From Sphingobacterium sp. (GTDB lineage Bacteria > Bacteroidota > Bacteroidia > Sphingobacteriales > Sphingobacteriaceae): 34,407 bases of DNA. Positions within the stretch are counted from its first letter, which is position 1. Every line of letters starts with the position of its first letter. The notes below the pieces were generated by a model, which worked only from the letters and a program-made list of their open reading frames with translations, ran no database searches and had not been told where the DNA came from. This document shows, piece after piece, positions 15,481 through 22,272 of the stretch. The stretch covers positions 1-34,407 of the forward strand of contig JALAGS010000122.1 of NCBI GenBank assembly GCA_022712315.1. Direction: 5' to 3'. The position numbers and the translations under genes were made by a program.

Positions 15481-15499
15481 TAGCAAATATAATTTGCTA
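15481..15499 (-). promoter_or_regulatory. ddl -7 box inside a perfect palindrome
   Basis: TAGCAAAT-ATA-ATTTGCTA is a perfect 8-bp inverted repeat with a 3-bp centre. The minus-strand TATATTTG (15491-15484) within it matches TAnnTTTG and would give a leader of about 16 nt for ddl. The position on the promoter is what one expects of an operator for a dimeric regulator; no regulator is identified. Confidence 0.5.
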
Positions 15500-15608
15500 T
15501 ACACGGAAAAACGAATAATTTTGTGAGGAATAATTTTATTTAATCATTCTGCAAACTTGGCTTTAATATTGCGGTTCTATGCAGAATTAATTTTTATCAA
15601 ACAGAGAA

Positions 15609-16592
15609 ATGTCCAAAGTCGTACAATATCTTCAGACCCCCACTTTTAGGAAAAATCTTATTGCCGCTCTCATTGCGATAGTATGTCTATTCCTTTTCGT
15701 ATATGTTGGACTGAAAATATATACCAAACATGATGAATCTATTGCCGTTCCAAAAGTGAAAGGCCTGCATATCAGTGCAGCCATTCAAGCGCTCGAGGAT
15801 GCTGGACTGGAATATCAAATTGATTCCGTTTATCAAATGGATGCCAAACCGGGTATGGTCATAGAACAGGATCCTGAACAAGGATTCCATGTAAAATCGG
15901 GCCGCACAATTTATTTGACTATTATTACGCAGGTAGCCCCTGAAGTTGCCTTTCCAAATATAAAAGACAAAACACTGATCGAAGCAACTGCGATACTGAA
16001 AAACCATAACCTTAGAATTGGCGATACTTCTTATGTTGCGGATATTGCAAGAGATATTGTATTAGACGCCCAATTTGCAGGGCAATCCATCCGAAATGGA
16101 CGTATGATTCCGAAAGGATCCCGCATAGATCTGGTTTTGGGAAATGGGCTTGGAGCAAATGAAGTTGAAATACCCAATTTAGTAGGCCTTCCATTAAACG
16201 AAGCGAAGTTCGCCTTGTTTGGTGCCGGCCTTGGTCTAGGTACCGTGACCTATGATCCAAATGTTACAGATACAGCCACCGCAGTAATCAGTGTACAATC
16301 TCCAGGAATAGAAAAAGGCTTGACCAGCTTAGGTGCCAAAATTGATGTTACGCTTTCGTTGACCGCACCGTTACCAACAACAGGTACTCCTTCTGGCACG
16401 ACAACACCTAAGCCACAGGCAAACCAAACTCAAGTTAATCCGCCTGCAGCAAAACCTCCGGTCCAGTCGAAACCTGTTACTCCAGCTAAAAGTACAACAA
16501 CAAATACGCCTGCGGCCAAACCGACAACGACGGCACCGCCTGCTGGACAGAAAAAAGAAAAAGAAAATAAAGGCAATAGTCTAGGCTTTTAA
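15609..16592 (+). CDS. PASTA-domain protein (three PASTA repeats, no kinase)
   Basis: 327 residues. A short cytoplasmic N-terminus is followed by one transmembrane helix at about 17-37 (NLIAALIAIVCLFLFVYVGL). Three PASTA domains then follow in the periplasm, at roughly 46-112, 113-182 and 186-255, each with the pattern hydrophobic-P-x-h-x-G/D...A...L...G/N L. The last 70 residues are a low-complexity Pro/Thr/Ala/Lys tail. PASTA domains bind muropeptides in Gram-positive Ser/Thr kinases and PBPs; here neither a kinase nor a PBP domain is attached, the usual state in Bacteroidota. The position between ddl (divergent) and mltG points to cell-wall synthesis or sensing. The exact function is unknown. 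Confidence 0.88.
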   Translation: MSKVVQYLQTPTFRKNLIAALIAIVCLFLFVYVGLKIYTKHDESIAVPKVKGLHISAAIQALEDAGLEYQIDSVYQMDAKPGMVIEQDPEQGFHVKSGRTIYLTIITQVAPEVAFPNIKDKTLIEATAILKNHNLRIGDTSYVADIARDIVLDAQFAGQSIRNGRMIPKGSRIDLVLGNGLGANEVEIPNLVGLPLNEAKFALFGAGLGLGTVTYDPNVTDTATAVISVQSPGIEKGLTSLGAKIDVTLSLTAPLPTTGTPSGTTTPKPQANQTQVNPPAAKPPVQSKPVTPAKSTTTNTPAAKPTTTAPPAGQKKEKENKGNSLGF

Positions 16593-16684
16593 GTCTATAC
16601 ACGCCAGATTTCATCAACCATTGATCGCTAAAGGCTGCATGAATGCCACGAATAGCGAACAACAAATGATTAAAAAATTTTAGA

Positions 16685-17725
16685 ATGGAAAATAAAAAAG
16701 GAATACCAAGTTGGTTAAAAATCATCGCTCTGATTGTTATTGTTGTTGGAGCTTATTTTGCTTGGACATTTTATAGCGCATTTTATGCTTCCAATGTATC
16801 GGGAGAGAAAAAGTACCTGTACATACACGAGGGTGAAAAGTATGAAGACGTGCTGAAATCAATCAAGGATTCAAATCTATTGGACAATATCGCTTCATTT
16901 GAGCGTGCGGCACAATATAAAAAATATGGGCAAAGTGTAAAACCAGGACGTTACCTCCTGACCCCCGGAATGAACAATAGACGCTTAATTGGTAATTTAA
17001 TGGGCGGCTATCAAGAACCCGTAAAATTCAGATTCGCCAATGTTCGGCTAAAAGAGAATATGGCGGCGCTTCTCGGAAAAAGTTTTGAAGCTGATTCTGC
17101 ACAATTTATCGCAGTACTGAATGATGAAGCTACCGCGCAGAAGTACGGATTTACAAAGGAAAATCTGATTTCTATGTTTATTCCTAATACTTACGAAATT
17201 TACTGGAACACCAATCCAGAAAAGGTAATTGCTCGTTTTGATGATGAATGGAAAAAATTTTGGAATGCGGATCGCACGGCAAAAGCAAAAGCGCTTAATT
17301 TAACACCACAACAAGTCAGCACGCTAGCTTCTATTGTTAAAGGTGAAGCCTTACATCAAGATGAAATGCCCATGATCGCCGGGCTATATTTAAACCGACT
17401 CAAAAAAGGAATGTTATTGCAGGCAGACCCTACAGTGATCTTTGCTAATAATGACTTTACCATTAGAAGGGTATTGAACAAGCACCTGAGAACAGACAAT
17501 CCCTACAATACTTATATTTATAGAGGATTGCCTCCGGGCCCAATTTCTATCCCAAGTATCGCAGCTATTGATGCCGTGTTAAACTTTAAGCAACACGATT
17601 ACATTTATATGTGTGCAAAAGATGATTTCTCTGGTTATCATAATTTTGCAAAAACAGAGGCTGAACATTTGATCAATGCGCGCAAATTCCAACAGGCTTT
17701 GGACGCTAGAAATATTAAAAAATAA
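16685..17725 (+). CDS. mltG: Endolytic peptidoglycan transglycosylase MltG (YceG-like)
   Basis: 346-residue inner-membrane enzyme that cuts nascent glycan strands inside the chain, setting glycan length. A short basic N-terminus and one transmembrane helix (about 11-31) are followed by a LysM-like subdomain (YIHEGEKYEDVLKSI) and the YceG catalytic domain. The catalytic glutamate is E221 in ASIVKGEALHQDE, followed by the signature IAGLYLNRLKKGMLLQADPT and later YNTYIYRGLPPGPISIP. Length agrees with the E. coli protein (340), where the acid is E218. Its stop overlaps the start of the thioesterase gene (TAATG), so mltG, the thioesterase and the YihY gene probably form one transcript, possibly with the PASTA gene 92 bp upstream. 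Confidence 0.94.
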   Translation: MENKKGIPSWLKIIALIVIVVGAYFAWTFYSAFYASNVSGEKKYLYIHEGEKYEDVLKSIKDSNLLDNIASFERAAQYKKYGQSVKPGRYLLTPGMNNRRLIGNLMGGYQEPVKFRFANVRLKENMAALLGKSFEADSAQFIAVLNDEATAQKYGFTKENLISMFIPNTYEIYWNTNPEKVIARFDDEWKKFWNADRTAKAKALNLTPQQVSTLASIVKGEALHQDEMPMIAGLYLNRLKKGMLLQADPTVIFANNDFTIRRVLNKHLRTDNPYNTYIYRGLPPGPISIPSIAAIDAVLNFKQHDYIYMCAKDDFSGYHNFAKTEAEHLINARKFQQALDARNIKK

Positions 17726-18132
17726 TGTTTGTATTTGACCATCAGATTCGCGTTCGTTATGCAGAAACAGACCAAATGGGCTATGTCTATTATGGCAATT
17801 ATGCAGCATTTTATGAAATAGCACGAACTGAAATGCTACGGAGCACGGGGATATCGTATAAGGAACTGGAAGAAATGGGGGTCATGCTCCCCGTTACCGA
17901 AATGAAAACCAAATATCTGAAACCGGGCAAATATGATGATCTGATCACCATACGGGTAACCATTCGCCAGAAACCTGCCGTTCGTATTATTTTTGAATAC
18001 GAGCTTTTCAATGAGAGCGGAGAATTACTCAACCAGGGAGAGACAACATTGGTCTTTGTTAATATGGAAAAAAACAGACCTTGTATGCCGCCACAGGTTT
18101 TCCTGGATAAGATGAGTAAATATTTTAATTGA
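17725..18132 (+). CDS. Acyl-CoA thioesterase, YbgC/4HBT hotdog fold
   Basis: 135-residue cytoplasmic thioesterase of the 4-hydroxybenzoyl-CoA thioesterase family. The active-site segment RYAETDQMGYVYYGNYAAFYEIAR holds the conserved acid D16 and the N/Y that follow it. The family's central helix (LRSTGISYKELEEMG) and the beta strands of a single hotdog domain account for the whole length. It hydrolyses an acyl-CoA or acyl-ACP, probably short or medium chain; the substrate is not defined. The start codon overlaps the mltG stop by one base, and the next gene begins 1 bp after its own stop, so translation is likely coupled. Confidence 0.88.
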   Translation: MFVFDHQIRVRYAETDQMGYVYYGNYAAFYEIARTEMLRSTGISYKELEEMGVMLPVTEMKTKYLKPGKYDDLITIRVTIRQKPAVRIIFEYELFNESGELLNQGETTLVFVNMEKNRPCMPPQVFLDKMSKYFN

Positions 18133-18133
18133 T

Positions 18134-19099
18134 ATGGGGAAAATCCACCAATGGCTATTAAATTTTGAACCTTATTTTAGATTAATCGAATGGAGTAAAC
18201 GTGTCGTATTGCCGGGATTTGGCTCACTACCACTTTATACAGTGTCTGTATTTTTCTTCCAGGAGCTTTCTAGAGATTCGATAGTCAGTAAGGCTTCTTC
18301 CCTATCTTATAGTTTTTTATTAGCCATTTTCCCAGGGATTATTTTTCTCTTTACCTTGATCCCCTATATTCCCATTAATAATTTTCAGGAACAATTGCTG
18401 GACTTTCTTGCCGTGGTTATTCCTAAGAATGCGTTTCTTGTTGTTGAAACGACTTTGGAAGATATCATCAAAAATCAAAATGGTGGACTATTGTCATTCG
18501 GTTTTGTATTTGCGGCCTATTTTGCAACCAATGGCATGGCCTCTCTGATGAATGCCTTCAATAAGGCATCACTCATGACGGAAAAAAGACCATGGATCAG
18601 AAAGCGATTACTGGCCTTAGCCTTGGCTTTCCTCATTATTTTTGCTTTAACCGTAGGGATGACAATATTTACCATTGCGGGAATTACGATAGATTACCTC
18701 AAGGAAACAACAGGTATAAAATCGAGTTTCTGGGCTATTCTACTCAAAATTGCCCGATGGTTGATCATATTCGCCATTTACTTTTTTACCGTAAGCTGTA
18801 TTTACAAATTTGGCCCTTCCAATTCCAATAAATGGAAACTCTTTAGTCCAGGAGCATCTATGGCTACCATTTTAGCTATACTGACTTTTTCCATATTTAC
18901 ATTTTATATTAATCATTTCGGTGCATATAACAAACTGTATGGATCTATAGGTACCTTAATCGTCATTATGCTCTGGATTTACTTAAATACGCTTATTTTA
19001 TTATTGGGTTATGAGCTTAATGCGGCGATCGCCCTGTCCAAACAAACCATTGTTATTGCCAAACCGCGCATTTTCAACTCTTTTAAAAAAGAGGAATAA
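18134..19099 (+). CDS. YihY/BrkB-family inner-membrane protein
   Basis: 321 residues with six hydrophobic helices. The opening of the YihY domain is SSLSYSFLLAIFPGIIFLFTLIPY (around 57-80), followed by LLSFGFVFAAYFATNGMASLMNAFN, a long pair of helices in the middle and the signature FGAYNKLYGSIGTLIVIMLWIYL near 255-285, with LLGYELNA at the end. These proteins were once labelled ribonuclease BN or serum-resistance BrkB, but RNase BN activity belongs to another gene. The molecular function is unknown; transport or envelope maintenance is a guess. Last gene of the mltG cluster; repeat copy C follows 40 bp after its stop. Confidence 0.87.
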   Translation: MGKIHQWLLNFEPYFRLIEWSKRVVLPGFGSLPLYTVSVFFFQELSRDSIVSKASSLSYSFLLAIFPGIIFLFTLIPYIPINNFQEQLLDFLAVVIPKNAFLVVETTLEDIIKNQNGGLLSFGFVFAAYFATNGMASLMNAFNKASLMTEKRPWIRKRLLALALAFLIIFALTVGMTIFTIAGITIDYLKETTGIKSSFWAILLKIARWLIIFAIYFFTVSCIYKFGPSNSNKWKLFSPGASMATILAILTFSIFTFYINHFGAYNKLYGSIGTLIVIMLWIYLNTLILLLGYELNAAIALSKQTIVIAKPRIFNSFKKEE

Positions 19100-19127
19100 A
19101 AGTTTCCCCCTGCTTTACACAACAAGG

Positions 19128-19222
19128 TTAACAACAAAGCCTTCATGACTCCGCAGACACCCACAGCAATGAAGGCAAACCGGAGGGTTCTTGCTAGCCA
19201 ATAATAGCAGACGCTTTTAGAA
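19128..19222 (+). repeat. Interspersed ~80-bp repeat, copy C
   Basis: Core 19140-19222. Opens with TTAACAACAAAGCCTTCATG (19128-19147), carries AGCCAATAATAGCAGACG and ends TTTTAGAAAAAA. This copy has a perfect 8-bp inverted repeat GCCTTCAT (19139-19146) / ATGAAGGC (19169-19176), only partly kept in copy B and lost in copy A, so a conserved hairpin is not proven. Confidence 0.8.
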
Positions 19223-19333
19223 AAAAGAGTAGAGAACGTGTTAAGCAACAGGACAAACACTTAGCTTTCGCCCAATACGAATAAAAAGTCCTTTATAACT
19301 GAAAGTCTTTCAATAAAATAAGAAAAATAAAAT

Positions 19334-19389
19334 TTTGCATTTAAAGTTTTTTTGTACCTTTGCAACTCCTACAAAGTAGGAAAAAGGAG
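19334..19389 (+). promoter_or_regulatory. rpsA promoter and leader with strong Shine-Dalgarno
   Basis: TTTG (19334-19337), 17-bp spacer, TACCTTTG (19355-19362) predict transcription from about 19366-19369. The short leader carries a 6-bp hairpin TCCTAC-AAA-GTAGGA (19367-19381) and then AGGAG (19385-19389), 11 nt before the ATG. CTCCT at 19366-19370 is complementary to the AGGAG, so it can pair either within the hairpin or with the Shine-Dalgarno. A real Shine-Dalgarno is rare among the genes of this window. Confidence 0.55.
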
Positions 19390-19400
19390 AAAATTAATTA

Positions 19401-21332
19401 ATGGCAAAAAAACAAGAAGCAGAAAAAGAATTAGCAGCGAAAAACGCAGAGCTACAAGGTGCTGACACTAAAGTAGTGAAAGACACTGAAAAAATTGAAT
19501 CAGAAGCTGATTCAAACTTAATCGACGAAATCAAATCAAACACTTGGATCACACCAGAAGGTGAATTTGACTGGGATGCAAATGATAAAGGTTTCGGAAA
19601 TTATAGCGAAGCTGAACGCGCTAAACTTGAAGCACAATACGCGGATACTTTCAACCAAGTAAACCAAGGTGAAATTATCGAAGGTACTGTAGTTTCTATC
19701 AACAACAAAGACGTAGTCTTAAATGTTGGTTTCAAATCTGACGGTTTAGTTTCTTTATCAGAATTCCGTGACTTACCAGAATTAAAAGTTGGTGACAAAG
19801 TTGACGTATTCGTTGAATCTCAAGAAGATGCTAACGGTCAATTAGTACTTTCTCGCAAACGTGCTAAAACTCAAAAATCTTGGGAAGCTATCAATGAGGC
19901 ATTGGAAAATGATGCAATCATTACTGGTTTCGTTAAGAGCCGTACTAAAGGTGGTCTTATCGTTGATATCAAAGGTGTTGAAGCATTCTTACCTGGATCT
20001 CAAATCGATATCAAACCTATCCGTGACTACGATGTATACGTAGGTAAAACAATGGAATTCAAAGTTGTGAAAATCAACCACGAGTTCAAAAACGTTGTCG
20101 TATCACACAAAGTATTAATTGAAAACGACTTAGAAAACCAAAAATCTGAAATCGTTGCTAAATTAGAAAAAGGTCAAGTATTAGAAGGAACAGTTAAAAA
20201 TATCACTGACTTCGGTGTGTTCATCGACTTAGGTGGTGTTGACGGTTTATTGCATATCACAGATATCTCTTGGGGTCGTATCGAGCATCCAAAAGAAGTT
20301 TTAGCCCTAGATCAAACTATCAACGTTGTTGTATTAGACTTTGATGATGAGAAAAAACGTATCGCTTTAGGCTTGAAACAATTATCTGAGCATCCTTGGG
20401 AATCTTTAGATACTGCATTAGAAGTTGGTTCTAAAGTTAAAGGTAAAATCGTAACAGTTGCTGATTACGGTGCTTTCTTAGAAATCATCCCAGGTGTTGA
20501 AGGTTTGATCCACGTTTCAGAAATGTCTTGGTCACAAAACTTACGTTCTCCACAAGAGTTCTTAAAAGTTGGTGATGAGATCGAAGCACAGATCTTAACG
20601 TTAGACCGCGATGAGCGTAAAATGAGCTTAGGTATCAAACAATTGACTCCAGATCCTTGGAAAAACATCACTGAGCGTTACCCTGTAGGTTCTAAACAAT
20701 CAGCTGTTGTTAAAAACATGACTAACTTCGGTGTATTTGTTGAATTGGAAGAAGGTATCGACGGTTTGATCCACATCTCTGATTTATCTTGGTCTAAAAA
20801 AATCAACCACCCTAACGAATTCACTAAAGTTGGTGAAACATTAGAAGTAGTTGTTTTAGAATTAGATGAAGAAAACCGTAAATTGTCTTTAGGTCACAAA
20901 CAATTGGAAGAAAACCCTTGGGATACTTTCGAAACGATCTTTACTGAAGGTTCTATCCACGAAGGTACAGTGATCAAAGTTGGTGACAAAGGTGATATCG
21001 TAGCTTTACAATATGGTGTTGAAGGTTTCTGTCCTTCTAAACACTCTGTTAAAGAAGACGGTTCTTCGTTGAAAGTTGATGAAGTTACTTCATTCAAAAT
21101 CATCGAGTTCAACAAAGAAAACAAACGTTTGGTGATTTCTCACTCTCGTATCTGGGAAGAAGAGAAAGAAGAAGCTCGTAAAGAAGAGTCTAGCAACCGT
21201 AAAAAAGACGCTAAAGCTGAGTCTTCAGCTGTGAAAAAAGTAAAAGATTCTGTTGAAAAATCTACTTTAGGCGACTTAGACGTGTTAGCTCAATTGAAAG
21301 AGCAAATGGAAAATGATAAAAACGCTAAATAA
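19401..21332 (+). CDS. rpsA: Small ribosomal subunit protein bS1
   Basis: 643-residue ribosomal protein S1, which binds mRNA and helps its loading on the 30S subunit. An acidic/lysine-rich N-terminal extension (1-85) precedes six S1 OB-fold repeats at about 90-153, 171-237, 259-326, 343-413, 429-500 and 517-584. Repeats 3-5 have the best core (for example ITDFGVFIDLGGVDGLLHIT), while 2 and 6 are diverged, as usual. A charged tail of about 55 residues rich in K/E ends the protein. Codon use is strongly biased to GGT, GTT, TCT and AAA, unlike the neighbours, as expected for a highly expressed gene. The ATG is fixed by a clear AGGAG 11 nt upstream. The leader hairpin suggests autogenous control. 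Confidence 0.97.
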   Translation: MAKKQEAEKELAAKNAELQGADTKVVKDTEKIESEADSNLIDEIKSNTWITPEGEFDWDANDKGFGNYSEAERAKLEAQYADTFNQVNQGEIIEGTVVSINNKDVVLNVGFKSDGLVSLSEFRDLPELKVGDKVDVFVESQEDANGQLVLSRKRAKTQKSWEAINEALENDAIITGFVKSRTKGGLIVDIKGVEAFLPGSQIDIKPIRDYDVYVGKTMEFKVVKINHEFKNVVVSHKVLIENDLENQKSEIVAKLEKGQVLEGTVKNITDFGVFIDLGGVDGLLHITDISWGRIEHPKEVLALDQTINVVVLDFDDEKKRIALGLKQLSEHPWESLDTALEVGSKVKGKIVTVADYGAFLEIIPGVEGLIHVSEMSWSQNLRSPQEFLKVGDEIEAQILTLDRDERKMSLGIKQLTPDPWKNITERYPVGSKQSAVVKNMTNFGVFVELEEGIDGLIHISDLSWSKKINHPNEFTKVGETLEVVVLELDEENRKLSLGHKQLEENPWDTFETIFTEGSIHEGTVIKVGDKGDIVALQYGVEGFCPSKHSVKEDGSSLKVDEVTSFKIIEFNKENKRLVISHSRIWEEEKEEARKEESSNRKKDAKAESSAVKKVKDSVEKSTLGDLDVLAQLKEQMENDKNAK

Positions 21333-21351
21333 TTAGCAATTACAATCCATA

Positions 21352-21388
21352 AAAAGCGGCTGTTCCAAAAGGACAGCCGCTTTGTTTT
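21352..21388 (+). terminator. Intrinsic terminator after rpsA
   Basis: AAAGCGGCTGTTCC pairs with GGACAGCCGCTTT (one bulge, AAAA loop), followed by GTTTTT. The TTTG of its tail (21381-21384) is also the -33 element of the next promoter. Confidence 0.9.
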
Positions 21389-21411
21389 TATAAGGATGCT
21401 TTGTAATTTTG
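21381..21411 (+). promoter_or_regulatory. Consensus promoter of the sulfurtransferase gene
   Basis: TTTG (21381-21384), exactly 19 bp, TAATTTTG (21404-21411): a full match to the Bacteroidota consensus. Start expected near 21417, 15 nt before the ATG at 21432; the in-frame ATG at 21396 lies upstream of it and is ruled out. Confidence 0.75.
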
Positions 21412-21431
21412 TACCAATAAACTTTATTGTT

Positions 21432-22271
21432 ATGTCATTCAAATCAGCCTTAATTAGCCCTGCCGAACTTCAGGAATCTTTGGAACAATCTACTGATATC
21501 ATCCTCCTCGACTGTACCATCGATAAGGTTGGCCAATCCATCAAGGATGCCAAATTCGAAGTACTTCCTAATTCTCAATTTTTTGACATTGAAGGAAAGC
21601 TCTCAGATCCGGGTTCCAAATTGCCGCATACCCTCGTAGCAGCAGCGATATTTGAACAAGAGATGCAAAACCTGGGGGTCAATCAAAACAGTACAGTCAT
21701 TTTATACGATAGATGGGGAGTATACTCAAGCCCAAGGGCATGGTGGATGTTTATGGTAATGGGCTTTGAACAGGTATTTATTTTAAATGGCGGTGTGCCT
21801 GCTTGGAAAAAAAACAAATTTCCGCTCGTAGACCACTATACAACGCCGCTGAAGCCCGGTAACTTTAAAGCACATTTTCAAGAAAATCGTTATGCGGATA
21901 AAGAGTATATTTTAACACACTATCGAAATCCCGAAGTTAATATTTTCGATGCTAGAAGTAAAGGGCGGTTTATTGGCTTAGTGCCCGAACCACGGAAAGG
22001 TCTCAATGGCGGACATATTCCTCATTCGAAGAATTTACCTTTTGAAGAATTATTCGATGGAATAGTTTACAAACCTTTAGAGGAACTGAAACAACAATTT
22101 GATCAGTTTAATTCTACCGGTGCTGAATACATTTTCTCCTGTGGTTCTGGTATCACAGCATCCATTTTAGCCTTTGCCTGTCATCTTACAGGACACGAAA
22201 ATATCCGCGTATATGACGGTTCCTGGTCAGAATGGGGACGCGAAGAGTTAAATCTTCCCATCGAAAAATAA
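21432..22271 (+). CDS. Sulfurtransferase with two rhodanese domains (SseA-type)
   Basis: 279-residue cytoplasmic protein with an inactive N-terminal rhodanese domain (about 5-135, including VILYDRWGVYSSPRAWWMF) and an active C-terminal one (about 155-275). The catalytic cysteine is C237 in the loop CGSGITA; this CGSG[VI]TA form marks 3-mercaptopyruvate sulfurtransferases, whereas thiosulfate sulfurtransferases have CRxGxx. DARSKGRFIG and GGHIPHSKNLPF are the other conserved C-domain segments. It likely moves sulfur from 3-mercaptopyruvate to an acceptor such as thioredoxin or cyanide. It is convergent with recQ: only 1 bp separates the two stop codons and no terminator hairpin is visible there. 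Confidence 0.88.
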   Translation: MSFKSALISPAELQESLEQSTDIILLDCTIDKVGQSIKDAKFEVLPNSQFFDIEGKLSDPGSKLPHTLVAAAIFEQEMQNLGVNQNSTVILYDRWGVYSSPRAWWMFMVMGFEQVFILNGGVPAWKKNKFPLVDHYTTPLKPGNFKAHFQENRYADKEYILTHYRNPEVNIFDARSKGRFIGLVPEPRKGLNGGHIPHSKNLPFEELFDGIVYKPLEELKQQFDQFNSTGAEYIFSCGSGITASILAFACHLTGHENIRVYDGSWSEWGREELNLPIEK

Positions 22272-22272
22272 G

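Larger units (their letters stand above)
19100..19400. other. 301-bp intergenic region: repeat copy C, then rpsA promoter and leader
   Basis: After the YihY stop come interspersed repeat copy C (19128-19222), about 110 bp of AT-rich sequence with no gene (a small palindrome GAAAGTCTTTC lies near 19301-19311), and the rpsA promoter and leader hairpin (19334-19389). No obvious intrinsic terminator follows the YihY gene. Confidence 0.6.

Noticed and set aside
5160..19222. Interspersed repeat as integron attC sites or an intact insertion sequence
   Set aside because: No attC core sites, no integrase, no transposase frame and no visible target duplications.
19670..21150. Internal repeats in rpsA as a recombination repeat
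   Set aside because: They are the six homologous S1 domains of the protein.
21396..21431. Upstream ATG for the sulfurtransferase
   Set aside because: It lies between the -33 and -7 elements of a consensus promoter, so it is not in the transcript.
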